A stretch of DNA of 64,000 nucleotides from CAZCVI01 sp964502145 (GCA_964502145.1 CAZCVI010000005.1:159492-223491), one strand, 5' to 3'. Positions 15,929-25,223 are shown, counted from the first letter of the stretch. Notes: generated by a model not told the origin, from the letters alone. Numbers and translations: made by a program.

Positions 15929-16233
15929 ACTTTATCTTTTTCTGTCTCTTCTTTTTCTGTCTCTTTTTTGTCTTCGTCTTCTTTTTCCACGATCAGTGTT
16001 AGTTTGGCCACCAATGCCGCGACCGCGCCCACTGCGGCCAGTACTGGAACCAATGCCGCGCCCACCAATCCCAATGTTAAAGGAAACTCCAGGATTGTTT
16101 TGCCCTCTTCGTTTTTCAGGATAATCCGACGGATGTTTCCTTCATGGATCAGCTCCTTGATTTTATCGATCAATTCGCTACCGTTTAATTTAAATTCTTC
16201 CTTTCTGCTTTTTTTTGTATTATCTTCGGTCAT
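15925..16233 (-). CDS. DUF4342 family small membrane-associated protein
   Basis: 102 residues. The start at 16233 is chosen for the GGAGG ribosome site just before it; an upstream extension to 16392 looks non-coding. The N-terminal half, EEFKLNGSELIDKIKELIHEGN, followed by RRIILKNEEGKTILEFPLT, is the DUF4342 signature (a UBA-like helical part found also in elongation factor Ts-like proteins). A hydrophobic glycine/alanine-rich segment (about 58-80) is followed by a charged K/E-rich tail. Function is unknown. It is convergent with the histidine kinase gene, the two stop codons overlapping, and transcribed away from the inverted-repeat element at 16399. Confidence 0.8.
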   Translation of the reverse strand: MTEDNTKKSRKEEFKLNGSELIDKIKELIHEGNIRRIILKNEEGKTILEFPLTLGLVGAALVPVLAAVGAVAALVAKLTLIVEKEDEDKKETEKEETEKDKV

Positions 16234-16398
16234 TGTTCCTCCATTTGCACTCATTAATAATTGTTTTAGCCACCACCCATACCAACAGGTAGTGGTATTA
16301 TGATAAACGTGGCTGGATGATAAAAAGTTCTTGTCACTCTTTTTGCCCCTCAAAAATCCACTGCACTCGCAAAGTTTTTCCAGTACATCCAAACACCC

Positions 16399-16582
16399 CC
16401 TGGATTCACCATCATTTTTTTAAAGCACCATGGATAATTGTGGCAAGCTGGACTTTCTGGACATACTGGACATACTGGACAAGCTGGACAAAATTCAAAG
16501 GTTTTGGGAAGTCCAGTTGGTCCAGTAAGTCCAGTATGTCCAGATAGTCCAGTATGTCCTCAAACTTGATGGTGGATCCAGG
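16399..16582. repeat. Inverted-repeat element, TGGAC type, copy B1
   Basis: It starts CCTGGATTCACCATC and ends with the inverted GATGGTGGATCCAGG. After the left end comes a small CCATGGATAATTGTGG hairpin, then an array of 9-bp units CTGGACNNN (about 16449-16490), a spacer AAAATTCAAAGGTTTTGGGA, and the reverse-complement array NNNGTCCAG (about 16505-16560). It lies in the gap upstream of the aminotransferase gene. Confidence 0.85.
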
Positions 16583-16616
16583 CCCGTGCTGGTGCTTTTA
16601 ATTCTCTGGTAATATG

Positions 16617-16625
16617 TGGTATAAT
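16617..16625 (+). promoter_or_regulatory. Extended -10 promoter, near-leaderless start
   Basis: TGGTATAAT gives a TGn extension plus a perfect TATAAT (16620-16625). The ATG of the aminotransferase gene follows 6 nt later at 16632, so the transcript would start at or next to the initiation codon. No clear -35 box is seen. Confidence 0.55.
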
Positions 16626-16631
16626 AAAGCC

Positions 16632-18107
16632 ATGAAAAGCGAATCTTTGGAAAACTATTTTGAACCGTTTCGTAAAAACATCGTGGGCATTGATGCGTGT
16701 TATGAATCTCCTTACGGGGAAAAACGGATTGTCTATGCCGATTGGATAGCCAGCGGGCGCTTGTATGGCCCGATTGAAGATAAAATAAAAAACCAATTCG
16801 GCCCTTTTGTGGGCAATACCCATACCGAAACATCCGAAAACGGGACGCGTATGACCCAGGCTTACCACTATGCCCATCAATTAATCAAAAAACATGTCAA
16901 TGCTGGACCCAATGATGTGATCATTGCCCAAGATTCCGGCATGACCCGCGTATTGAATAAATTACAGCGCATCCTTGGATTAAAAGTAGCCCGCTGTTTG
17001 ATGGATTGCCATTGCCCCGGTAAACAAGACCGCCCCGTCGTGTTTATCAGCCATATGGAACATCACTCCAACCATACCTCCTGGTTTGAAACCATGGTTG
17101 ATGTGGTGCTCTTACAACCCAACCCGGATTTATTGATCGATCTGGATAACTTACGCGAACAATTGGAGAAATACAAGGACCGCCGCTTTAAAATTGGTTC
17201 TTTTACCGCTTGTTCCAATGTCACTGGTATAATGACCCCGTACCATCAGATGGCCAGTATCATGCATGAGTATGGTGGACTCTGTTTTATTGACTTTGCC
17301 GCATCCGCTCCTTACGTTGATATTAATATGCATCCCGCCGATCCCATGGAGAAATTGGATGCTATCTTTTTTTCTCCCCACAAGTTTTTAGGAGGTCCCG
17401 GTTCCGCTGGTGTCGTTGTTTTTGATTCTCAACTATATGATCGGGAAGTTCCTGATTACCCCGGTGGTGGCACTGTGGAGTGGACCAATCCTTGGGGTGA
17501 ATACAAGTACATTGATGATATCGAGGTACGCGAAGATGGTGGCACCCCTGGATTCTTACAGACCTTCCGCGCCGCCCTGGCTATTCGCTTAAAAGAAAAA
17601 ATGGGCACGGATCATATCAAGGCCCGCGAAATGGAACTGGTGAAAATTGCTTTCAAAGAACTGCGCCAGATTCCACAGATCAATATCCTGGCCGATAACG
17701 TCGAAGAGCGGCTGGGTTGTTTTTCTTTTTATTTTACCGATATCCATTATAATTTAATTGTGCGGTTATTGAGTGATCGTTTTGGCATACAGGTTCGCGG
17801 TGGTTGCGCTTGCGCCGGGACTTATGGCCATTACCTCCTCCATGTCAGCCACGAACAATCCAGGGCGATTACCCATCTTATTGATCTTGGCAATCTCTCG
17901 CAAAAACCGGGCTGGGTACGTTTGTCGCTCCATCCCACCATGACCCAGGATGAACTCTATTATATTATCAATGCCATTAAAGAAATCCAAGTCAATGCCT
18001 CGACATGGGGAAAAGACTATACTTATATCCCCAAGACCAATGAATATTATCATACCCTCAACCCTTCCAAAAACCAGAAACTACTGGAGTTATGGTTCCA
18101 ATTGTAG
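16632..18107 (+). CDS. Class V aminotransferase (cysteine desulfurase-like PLP enzyme)
   Basis: About 491 residues, longer than IscS/SufS (about 400). It is a PLP fold-type I enzyme: DSGMTRVLNKLQRIL near the start of the cofactor site, HMEHHSNHTSW, SNVTGIMTPYHQMASIMHEYG, the FIDFAASAPYVDI aspartate region, and the Schiff-base lysine in FFSPHKFLGGPGSAG. A cysteine-rich loop, RGGCACAGTYGHYLLH, corresponds to the substrate-binding arginine/cysteine region of SufS-like proteins. It may desulfurate cysteine or selenocysteine, or act on another amino acid; no Fe-S assembly genes are next to it. It stands alone between an inverted-repeat element and the kinase pair, with an apparently leaderless promoter. 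Confidence 0.85.
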   Translation: MKSESLENYFEPFRKNIVGIDACYESPYGEKRIVYADWIASGRLYGPIEDKIKNQFGPFVGNTHTETSENGTRMTQAYHYAHQLIKKHVNAGPNDVIIAQDSGMTRVLNKLQRILGLKVARCLMDCHCPGKQDRPVVFISHMEHHSNHTSWFETMVDVVLLQPNPDLLIDLDNLREQLEKYKDRRFKIGSFTACSNVTGIMTPYHQMASIMHEYGGLCFIDFAASAPYVDINMHPADPMEKLDAIFFSPHKFLGGPGSAGVVVFDSQLYDREVPDYPGGGTVEWTNPWGEYKYIDDIEVREDGGTPGFLQTFRAALAIRLKEKMGTDHIKAREMELVKIAFKELRQIPQINILADNVEERLGCFSFYFTDIHYNLIVRLLSDRFGIQVRGGCACAGTYGHYLLHVSHEQSRAITHLIDLGNLSQKPGWVRLSLHPTMTQDELYYIINAIKEIQVNASTWGKDYTYIPKTNEYYHTLNPSKNQKLLELWFQL

Positions 18108-18159
18108 TTGCATAAGGCATGATGAATAAGATATCAGAAGATTTTGCGTGACGTAGTTG

Positions 18160-18188
18160 TTGACAAGTGGAAGAAAAACAGATACTAT
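18160..18188 (+). promoter_or_regulatory. Putative sigma-70 promoter of kinase pair
   Basis: TTGACA at 18160-18165 and TACTAT at 18183-18188, 17 nt apart, 54 nt before the GTG start of the first kinase gene. Confidence 0.6.
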
Positions 18189-18241
18189 ACTATTTTAATG
18201 CTCTTGTAATGTTTTGTAATGTGTGAGCAAGGAGAAGGTCA

Positions 18242-20677
18242 GTGGAATTTTTTCCTGAAATACCAGGCTACAGGATAGAGAAGAAGTTAGTAGAGGGCAG
18301 GATTTCCGATATTTACCTGGGGGTTCATGAAGACTTGGACCGCCGCGTGGCTATCCAGGTCTTAAATCCTGAACTCTTCAGAGACAAGCGGTTTGCCGAA
18401 AGCTTTCAAAAAGAGAGTAAAAAAATAAGCAAATTCGTGCATCCCAATATTGCCAACATTCTTGAAGCCAGCCAATACAATGATTTGAGTTTTGTCGTGA
18501 TGGAGTATTTAGCCCAGAGTCTCCGGGAGAAGATTGATCGTAAGTTTGGCATCATTCCCCCTGGTGGAGATATTGATTCTTTGTCCATGGCGGCAGACTC
18601 CGGGCTGGATGATCGCCAGTTGCTCCAGTTATTGATCAAGGTCGGCGGGGCGTTTGATTATGCCCATAAATTGGGAGTCATCCACAAGGATATCCGACCC
18701 GATAACATTCGTTTCCGTGAAGATGGCGAACCCGTGGTCGTGGGTTTTTTTATCTCCAAGGTCATTGGTAACGCCGATATCTTGGAAAAGATGGGCATGA
18801 TTGCCGGAACTCCCCTTTATGTCAGCCCAGAACAAGCACTGCGCAAACCTCTGGACAGTGGTAGCGATATCTATAGTCTCGGTGTCGTTTTATATGAAAT
18901 GTTAACTGGCACTCCGCCCTACAATGCCGATGAAGCTATTGCCATTGAAAACCAACATATCATGGAACCTGTCCCGGTTCTCCCCGCCGCTCTATCCCGT
19001 TTCCAATTACTGCTCAGCCGCATGATGGCCAAAGATAAAAGTGACCGTATGCAGAGCGGCAATGAATTGGCACAATTTGTGGAGGAATTCAGTTTCAAAC
19101 TCCCCGAAAAACGACGCCCTACCCCTATTCAAACAAAAACTCCTATCCAAACAAAAAAAACCCCCCTCGTCGAACCTATCGAAAACCTTCTCTCCTTCTC
19201 TGATAGCCTCTTGGAAGGCATTGACGATGAAGAAAAATTTAAAATCCCTGAAGAGACAACCGGCAATATCTCTCGAAAGAGAAGCGAAGAGATCATTGAC
19301 AATGTAACCGACAATAGAACTGACGATAGAATTGATGAACGAATTGATGAACGAATTGATGATGGAATTGATGATGGAATTGATGAGAGAATTGATGGTC
19401 TAACTGGCGATATAACCGAAAAATTAACCCGTAAAGAGAAAAAAGAAAAAAAAGCCAGAGAGAAACAAGAAAAGGAAAAAAAAGCCAGAGAAAAAAAGAT
19501 TGAAGCGAAGAAAGAAACTATTCAAAAAGAAACTATTAAGAAAGAAGCTATTAAAAAAGAAACCATAAAAAAAGAAGATTTAAAAAAAGCAGCGCTCAAG
19601 AAAAATCAGGAAACCAAGAAGAAGTTCAATTTTAAGCTCAATATAAACTTCCAGCAGTTGTCCCGTACTTTGTTGAATCCCAGGATACTCATACCCGGAG
19701 CCGTGGTCATCCTGTTGGCCGTGGTGTTATTGTGGGTCATGAGCCCCTCTTCCGACGACGCCGACACAAACGCAACCAGCAATAACGCGGAAACCACGCG
19801 TAGAAAAAACCTCACCAAGGAGGAATTGGCCCAGGAAGAAATAAAATTCCAGTACCAGATGGATTTGGTGCAACGATTCTATAAAAATGGTGATCTTCAA
19901 AAGGCAATGGATAAATTAAAGGAAGCGGAGAAAATCAAACAAACCCCAGAATCCAAACAATTGATGGCCGAACTGGTACAGAAATTGTCTGGTAATAGGG
20001 AAGAGGACGCCTATAAAAATGCCATTGCTGCTGGTACTCTCCCGCCTCTTGAAGCCTATCTCAAAGAATTCCCCTCCGGGCGCTATGTCAATCAAGTCGA
20101 AGAACAACTGAACCGCTTGAAAGAACTGACCAGATTGAAGGAAGAGGAACAAACGCGACTTCTTTCCTCCAGTATAAAACTCCGTTCCCAATCCAAAGAC
20201 TTAAAGCTGGATGATGTCAAAGAGTTTATTGTCAGGCGTGGATTCTTCGAACAATATTACAACCCCAAAGGGAAATTCAAAAATAAATTCCAAGTGCAAA
20301 CCGAGAACAAAGAAAACGTCGTAATGGATTATGCCACTGGTTTGATGTGGCATCAATCCGGTTCCGACAATTATCTCAAACATGAAGAAGTACAACAATG
20401 GCTACAACAACTAAACAAAACCAGTTATGCCGGATATTCCGATTGGCGCATACCCACATTGGAGGAAGCCGTTTCACTCTTGGCCAATAGCGAGGCGTCC
20501 GGTGGACTATATTTGAACAAGGTGTTTGGTCGCGATCAAGCTTATATTTGGACCAGCGATACCTTTGAAGCCAAACAAGTTTGGGCCGTGGATTTTGGTA
20601 GCGGGGATGTCAACCACGTCGATGTGACCACTGAAAGCTTTCTCCGCCCCGTTCGTAATATCATTGCCAATCAATAA
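18242..20677 (+). CDS. Predicted membrane pseudokinase with DUF1566 (Lcl) C-terminal domain
   Basis: 811 residues; GTG start with GGAG at 18231-18234. The N-terminal Hanks-type domain (about 8-270) has lost key residues: the glycine loop reads LVEGRISDIYLG, the VAIK lysine is glutamine (Q39 in VAIQVL), and the DFG motif is GFF (G168 replaces Asp). The HxD aspartate remains (D150 in HKDIRPDN). GTPLYVSPEQ and SDIYSLGVVLYEMLTG are normal. Then come a D-E-R-I repeat and a long K/E-rich coiled-coil segment (about 355-465), one membrane helix (about 482-502), a helical region, and a C-terminal DUF1566 domain (MDYATGLMWHQSG, GYSDWRIPTLEEAVSLL, YIWTSDTF) outside the membrane. It is followed by an intact kinase of similar N-terminal sequence, suggesting a regulatory pair. 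Confidence 0.85.
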   Translation: MEFFPEIPGYRIEKKLVEGRISDIYLGVHEDLDRRVAIQVLNPELFRDKRFAESFQKESKKISKFVHPNIANILEASQYNDLSFVVMEYLAQSLREKIDRKFGIIPPGGDIDSLSMAADSGLDDRQLLQLLIKVGGAFDYAHKLGVIHKDIRPDNIRFREDGEPVVVGFFISKVIGNADILEKMGMIAGTPLYVSPEQALRKPLDSGSDIYSLGVVLYEMLTGTPPYNADEAIAIENQHIMEPVPVLPAALSRFQLLLSRMMAKDKSDRMQSGNELAQFVEEFSFKLPEKRRPTPIQTKTPIQTKKTPLVEPIENLLSFSDSLLEGIDDEEKFKIPEETTGNISRKRSEEIIDNVTDNRTDDRIDERIDERIDDGIDDGIDERIDGLTGDITEKLTRKEKKEKKAREKQEKEKKAREKKIEAKKETIQKETIKKEAIKKETIKKEDLKKAALKKNQETKKKFNFKLNINFQQLSRTLLNPRILIPGAVVILLAVVLLWVMSPSSDDADTNATSNNAETTRRKNLTKEELAQEEIKFQYQMDLVQRFYKNGDLQKAMDKLKEAEKIKQTPESKQLMAELVQKLSGNREEDAYKNAIAAGTLPPLEAYLKEFPSGRYVNQVEEQLNRLKELTRLKEEEQTRLLSSSIKLRSQSKDLKLDDVKEFIVRRGFFEQYYNPKGKFKNKFQVQTENKENVVMDYATGLMWHQSGSDNYLKHEEVQQWLQQLNKTSYAGYSDWRIPTLEEAVSLLANSEASGGLYLNKVFGRDQAYIWTSDTFEAKQVWAVDFGSGDVNHVDVTTESFLRPVRNIIANQ

Positions 20678-20712
20678 CCCAAGAACAATCCATAACAGTA
20701 AATAACCACAGA

Positions 20713-20747
20713 AACAGAATAGAAACAGAATAGAAATAAAATAGCAA
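20713..20747. repeat. 11-bp tandem repeat upstream of kinase gene
   Basis: Three A-rich 11-bp copies (agaaacagaat, agaaacagaat, agaaataaaat) lie between the pseudokinase stop and the start of the next kinase. They could change spacing or melting of the 5' leader. Confidence 0.5.
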
Positions 20748-20762
20748 CATGGCAGAGACATA

Positions 20763-22979
20763 ATGATAGAGAATGAGTTATTCCCCGAGATACTGGGGTA
20801 CAGGATAGAAAAGAAGTTGGGCCGCGGTGGCATGGCGGAAGTATACCTGGGTATTCAAGAAACCTTGGGACGCCGCGTGGCTGTAAAAATACTCAACCCG
20901 ATCATGGTGAAGAACCGGCAGTTGTTACAACGTTTTATCAATGAAGCCCAAACTGCTTCTCGACTCGCTCACCCTAACATTGTCACTGTTCACGATGTTG
21001 GCCAAGTGAATAATTACTGTTATATCGTGATGGAGTATTTGCAAGAGAGTCTGGTTGATCGCATTCGCTTCAGTCCTGAACTTAGACTCGATAAAAAAGA
21101 GGCGTTGCATATTGTTCGCCAGATCGCTAAAGCGCTTGCTTATGCCCATAAAGAGGGCTTTATTCACCGCGATATCAAACCCGATAATATCCTCTTTCGC
21201 AAAGATAATACTGCCGTGTTAGGCGATTTTGGGATTGCCCGGGCCATGGATTCCGAATCCCAGTTAACCACAGCCGGTATGATTATCGGCACCCCCCATT
21301 ACATGAGCCCAGAACAATGCCGCGGTGAAAAAATCGACGGCCAAAGCGATATCTACAGCCTGGGCGTTGTCTTCTATGAAATGCTCACCGGCAGAATTCC
21401 CTATAAAGCCGATAGCGCTGCCGGTGTTCTGGTTAAACATATTCAGGAACCTGTCCCCAGGCTTCCCGATGAATTGTGCCGCTACCAATCCTTGCTTGAT
21501 CACATGATGGCCAAAGATAAATCCAAACGCATTCGTACTGCCGACGAACTACTTAAGTTACTCGATACCTATCTTCCCGACAGTCAATTGGATAGCATTG
21601 AGGCCAGCCGACCCGAACGGTATGTTTTCGGCGCCCCCTCCAGTACGCCCACCAAAGATAGCGGCAAAAATGTGACCTCAGACTTTCAACCCACCATTTT
21701 ATCCCCCGTTTCAGGTATCCCCAAATTAAAAACAGTCCTGCTGTCCGTTTTGATTCTCCTGTTTTTGGGCGGTGGTGGCTACTTTGTTTTCCTGCATTGG
21801 TTCCTTCCCAAAAATGCCTCGTCCCAGGAGACTAATGGTTCCCAATCCATGACCACCCAGATTGACGTTAGCGAACGTTCCCCTGTTTTACCCGATATGA
21901 CCAAGAACCTTCCCTCCCAACAGATTCCTACCAATGCCCGAAATAGCAGCGCTACCGGGAACTCTCTGGAGCAAAACTATGCCACTCTGTTGGCGATGGC
22001 ACAGGATTATTTTAAGGAAGGCAACATCCAAAAAGCCACGCAGAAATTGGACGAAGCTACCGCGCTTAAAACCACCCCGGAAACCCGTGCCCTGCAACAA
22101 CAGATTGCCGAGTATAATAAATTTCAGCAGGATAACCAGTACCAGGACTATTTGTCCCGTGCCACTGCGGATTTAAAAAGAGGGGATACTGGCAGTGCTC
22201 GTTTGGATGTTGCCTTGGCCCAGAAGATTAAAAGAACCCCGGCACTGGAAAAGCTGAGCCAACGAATCGAACAAACCGAACGTGCGACCAAGGAAAAGAC
22301 CCGGAAAACCAAAATAGATGATGATGCCTATAATGTCGCCCGCTCCAGCAACTCGATTGCTTCTTTAGAGAAGTATTTAAAAACTTATCCCAACGGTCGT
22401 CATGCAGTGGAGGCCCAGACTAAACTGGACCAACGAAGAGGGGCCACGACTTTAGAAATTAAAATAAATGACGATGTGGCCTTTGAAACCGCTACCACAA
22501 GCAACACTGTGGCTGCTTACCAGAAGTATTTACATGATAATCCGATTGGCCAGCACGTGAAAGAGGCTACCACCCGTTTAGAAGCCTTGAAACTCAAGCT
22601 GGTGAAAGAGACTAAAGATAAACTGGTCGTCAAACGTATTCGGTTTTTCGAATCCGAAGCCAAATCGCCTTCCATGGAACAGCGCACCTACAACACCCGT
22701 TTTGCCAAGAGTGGGGTGCGTTATATTCATGTGGAGATTGATTATGAGAATAATCTATACCGTGTTGCTGACAGTTTAAATCCCTTGAGTATTGATTTTA
22801 GCGGCCCTTTTCAACAGCAGTTGAAGGGAACGATTGATGCTTCCAAAAGCGCCGCCACCGGGACGTATGGTCGGGGCATGGGATGGAGTGAGGCGGGCAA
22901 ATGGCCGGTAGGTCGCTTTACCGTGACCGTGACTATCGACGGCCAAAAAGCCGGACAAGCCTCCTTCGAAATCTATTAA
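20763..22979 (+). CDS. Membrane Ser/Thr protein kinase (PknB/Hanks type), canonical active site
   Basis: 738 residues. The kinase domain (about 8-270) is intact: LGRGGMAEVYLG loop, K42 in VAVKIL, D137 in HRDIKPDN, D155 in LGDFGIAR, GTPHYMSPEQ activation end and SDIYSLGVVFYEMLTG. One membrane helix lies at about 322-345 (LLSVLILLFLGGGGYFVF). The extracytoplasmic part holds TPR-like helical repeats (YATLLAMAQDYFKEGNIQKA, about 405-480) and two repeats of the type YLKTYPNGRHAVEAQTKL (about 525-610), then a C-terminal beta-rich domain with YIHVEIDYENNLYRV. The start of the protein mirrors that of the upstream pseudokinase (ELFPEILGYRIEKKL), showing they arose by duplication. Target proteins are not indicated. 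Confidence 0.9.
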   Translation: MIENELFPEILGYRIEKKLGRGGMAEVYLGIQETLGRRVAVKILNPIMVKNRQLLQRFINEAQTASRLAHPNIVTVHDVGQVNNYCYIVMEYLQESLVDRIRFSPELRLDKKEALHIVRQIAKALAYAHKEGFIHRDIKPDNILFRKDNTAVLGDFGIARAMDSESQLTTAGMIIGTPHYMSPEQCRGEKIDGQSDIYSLGVVFYEMLTGRIPYKADSAAGVLVKHIQEPVPRLPDELCRYQSLLDHMMAKDKSKRIRTADELLKLLDTYLPDSQLDSIEASRPERYVFGAPSSTPTKDSGKNVTSDFQPTILSPVSGIPKLKTVLLSVLILLFLGGGGYFVFLHWFLPKNASSQETNGSQSMTTQIDVSERSPVLPDMTKNLPSQQIPTNARNSSATGNSLEQNYATLLAMAQDYFKEGNIQKATQKLDEATALKTTPETRALQQQIAEYNKFQQDNQYQDYLSRATADLKRGDTGSARLDVALAQKIKRTPALEKLSQRIEQTERATKEKTRKTKIDDDAYNVARSSNSIASLEKYLKTYPNGRHAVEAQTKLDQRRGATTLEIKINDDVAFETATTSNTVAAYQKYLHDNPIGQHVKEATTRLEALKLKLVKETKDKLVVKRIRFFESEAKSPSMEQRTYNTRFAKSGVRYIHVEIDYENNLYRVADSLNPLSIDFSGPFQQQLKGTIDASKSAATGTYGRGMGWSEAGKWPVGRFTVTVTIDGQKAGQASFEIY

Positions 22980-22989
22980 AAAGATTTTT

Positions 22990-23039
22990 TTTTGTCCACT
23001 TTCTCCATATTCTCTATATTGTCCATATCGTACATCTGG
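22990..23039. repeat. Half element with degenerate 9-bp units
   Basis: Just after the kinase stop, a pyrimidine-rich run of 9-bp-spaced TCCAT/TCCAC motifs (TTTGTCCAC, TTTCTCCAT, ATTGTCCAT) resembles the right arm of the element at 63214. No left arm or ends are seen, so it is probably a decayed copy. Confidence 0.45.
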
Positions 23040-23045
23040 TATACT
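23037..23045 (+). promoter_or_regulatory. Extended -10 promoter of tatD
   Basis: TGGTATACT, a TGn extension plus TATACT, 25 nt before the ATG at 23070; GAGGT lies between them as ribosome site. Confidence 0.45.
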
Positions 23046-23069
23046 GGGCCACTTTAGAACGAGGTAATA

Positions 23070-23846
23070 ATGAATTATATCGATTTTCACTGTCATTTGG
23101 ATTTTAAAGAATTTGATGCTACCCGTGCGCAAATAATAAAAGAGTGTTTTGCAAGCGGTTTTTCCAGAGTGGTAACCGTGGCCGACCCTTATGAGGATGG
23201 TTCTTTTGAACGAACCGCAGAAACACTCGCTTGCCACCAAAATATCAGTTGCATGACCGCCGCCCATCCCCATCAAGCCGATGCCTATACTCCTGAAATT
23301 GAAAAACGAATTTTCTCTTTTATTGAAACTTATCATGCCGTGGGTTTTGGTGAAGCTGGCCTGGATTTTCACTATAATTTATCCACCCCGGAGAATCAGC
23401 TCCTGGTTTTTAAGCGGCAGATTGCTATGGCTGCTGAATTAAAATTACCGTTGATCATTCATTCCCGCAATGCCGAGGCCGAGGTATTAAGTGCGTTGGC
23501 AGAGGCCCGTTTTGATCGCCCTGTCGTGTTTCATTGTTATACCGGTAATAAGGAGCATGCAGAGGAAATAATCAAGCGGGGTTTTTATATCTCTTTTTCC
23601 GGGATTATCACCTTTAAGAAAGCCGATTTTTTGCGTGAGATTGCAACCATCGTGCCATTGGATCGCCTTTTCACTGAAACCGATTCCCCTTATCTGGCCC
23701 CCGAACCCTTTCGTGGTAAAACCAACACGCCTTTACGGGTCATGCTCGTAGCAGAAAAGGTAGCTGCCCTGCGTGGCATTCCCCTGGCAGAACTCAATCA
23801 CGCCATCAACGAAAACTATAAACAAGTCACCCAAAAAAAAGCCTAA
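23070..23846 (+). CDS. TatD family metal-dependent hydrolase/DNase
   Basis: 258 residues, normal family length. TIM-barrel amidohydrolase metal ligands are visible: H-x-H in IDFHCHLDF (H7, H9), the glutamate in GFGEAGLDFHY, the histidine in LIIHSRNAEAEVL, the histidine in VVFHCYTGN and the aspartate in TETDSPYLAPEPFRGKTNTP. TatD proteins are cytoplasmic 3'-5' DNA exonucleases or general metal-dependent hydrolases. The GAGGTAATAATG start is clear. The gene has its own extended -10 promoter and converges with ATP sulfurylase, the two ends separated by a GCCGCCGGAGGC hairpin. Confidence 0.9.
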   Translation: MNYIDFHCHLDFKEFDATRAQIIKECFASGFSRVVTVADPYEDGSFERTAETLACHQNISCMTAAHPHQADAYTPEIEKRIFSFIETYHAVGFGEAGLDFHYNLSTPENQLLVFKRQIAMAAELKLPLIIHSRNAEAEVLSALAEARFDRPVVFHCYTGNKEHAEEIIKRGFYISFSGIITFKKADFLREIATIVPLDRLFTETDSPYLAPEPFRGKTNTPLRVMLVAEKVAALRGIPLAELNHAINENYKQVTQKKA

Positions 23847-23865
23847 AATTCAAAACAATATCAAA

Positions 23866-23924
23866 AGTTTTGCGGGGGTCCAGGGGGCAGTTTTTCAAAA
23901 GAGCCCCCTGGCCGCCGGAGGCAT
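23866..23924. repeat. Short hairpin repeat ending CCGCCGGAGGC, copy C3
   Basis: GGGGGTCCAGGGGGC, an AGTTTTTCAAAAGA loop, GCCCCCTGGCC and GCCGGAGGC lie between two convergent genes. The strong GC stem could end transcription from both sides. Confidence 0.8.
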
Positions 23925-23933
23925 TATTTATCT

Positions 23934-25118
23934 TTAATTTTGTGACCGATAGTATTCGCCCAGAATTTCCGCCACTTCCGGGCGGGCGAATTCTTCTGGG
24001 AGCGGAAGATTGGCAGCCAGCATTTCGCGGACTTTAGTACCCGAGAGAATGACAAAGTCGTCTTTCGTGTGATTTTCCACTTGGTTCATCATGACTACTC
24101 GACCCAATTTTTTAGACCAAGCCGTATGATCCGCGTTAAATATCTGAATTTCCAAGGCGCCTTTCGGGACATCATTGAAGATTTTTTGCGCATCAAACGG
24201 TCCGTAGTAGTTCCCAACCCCGGCGTGGTCGCGGCCCACGATCAGGTGAGTGCAACCGCAGTTTTGACGGAATATCGCGTGCAGTACTGCTTCGCGTGGG
24301 CCCGCGTAGAGCATATCAAAACCATAACCCGTGATCAGCACCGTATGGGGTGGAAAATAGAGTTCTACCATCTTGCGGATCGAAGCATCACGTACCTCAG
24401 CCGGGATATCCCCTTCTTTTAGTTTCCCCAGTAGCATATGGATGAGAATGCCGTCCGCTTGAACCGCTTCTTGTGCCATGCGGCACAGTTCTTCGTGGGC
24501 GCGGTGCATAGGATTGCGGGTTTGGAAAGCGACCACTGTTTCCCAACCCAGATCAGCCATTTCCTCGCGGATTTCGTAGGCCGTGCGGAAGGTATCCGGG
24601 AAATCTACGCCGAAGTAAGAGAAGTTCAAGACTTGGATCGGGCCTGAAACCACGTAATTTCCCTGGGACATAAACGCCGCTACACCGGGATGGGCTGGAT
24701 CAGTGGTACGAAACACTTTTTCTGTGATCGTGTGGAGATGTTCAGGCGCGGCTTTTTCGATTGTTTTTACATCTTGGATTGCCAGTACCGGGTTTCCCGC
24801 CACATTTGGGTCGCGTAGTGCGATTCGTTTTGAGCCAGTAATGGCTGACACGTCGTGCAGTAGGTTAAGAATGGGCACAGGCCAAAATAGGCCGTTGGCA
24901 GTTTCCATGTGTTCTGCTACCGAGAGCGCGTCAGCCAGGTTCATGTAGCCTGATAGGGGAGTAAAGTATCCGCTTGCCAGCATGACCGCATTGGCTGCCG
25001 CAGCCGAGCTGATTATGATGGATGGCAACGAGGCCGCCTCTTTTAATAGTGCTTGACGTTCGTATTCATCCTGAATATACAACGGTTTTAGTAGTTCTGA
25101 ACCATGCGGTTTGATCAT
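23934..25118 (-). CDS. sat: Sulfate adenylyltransferase (ATP sulfurylase)
   Basis: 394 residues, the single-domain homo-oligomeric Sat/MET3-like type. The enzyme makes adenosine phosphosulfate from ATP and sulfate, or runs backwards in sulfur oxidation. Signature motifs are FQTRNPMHRAHEELCR (QxRN and HxxH around residue 200), LIVGRDHAGVGNYYGPFDA and, towards the C-terminus, LSGTKVREML. TAGGAG shortly before ATG 25118 is a good ribosome site. No APS reductase, APS kinase or sulfate transporter lies within the window, so it cannot be told whether it serves assimilation or respiration. Confidence 0.95.
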   Translation of the reverse strand: MIKPHGSELLKPLYIQDEYERQALLKEAASLPSIIISSAAAANAVMLASGYFTPLSGYMNLADALSVAEHMETANGLFWPVPILNLLHDVSAITGSKRIALRDPNVAGNPVLAIQDVKTIEKAAPEHLHTITEKVFRTTDPAHPGVAAFMSQGNYVVSGPIQVLNFSYFGVDFPDTFRTAYEIREEMADLGWETVVAFQTRNPMHRAHEELCRMAQEAVQADGILIHMLLGKLKEGDIPAEVRDASIRKMVELYFPPHTVLITGYGFDMLYAGPREAVLHAIFRQNCGCTHLIVGRDHAGVGNYYGPFDAQKIFNDVPKGALEIQIFNADHTAWSKKLGRVVMMNQVENHTKDDFVILSGTKVREMLAANLPLPEEFARPEVAEILGEYYRSQN

Positions 25119-25223
25119 TATATTTCTCCTAATTGTTGGTTATTGAGCAAATGGTTTTAGGCGTGGAGCATTTTTAAAACTAATTATATCACATAACATA
25201 TTAATATCAATACATCATCCATA

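Noticed and set aside
16234..16392. N-terminal extension of the DUF4342 protein
   Set aside because: The extra residues do not look like the family, and GGAGG lies exactly before the internal ATG at 16233.
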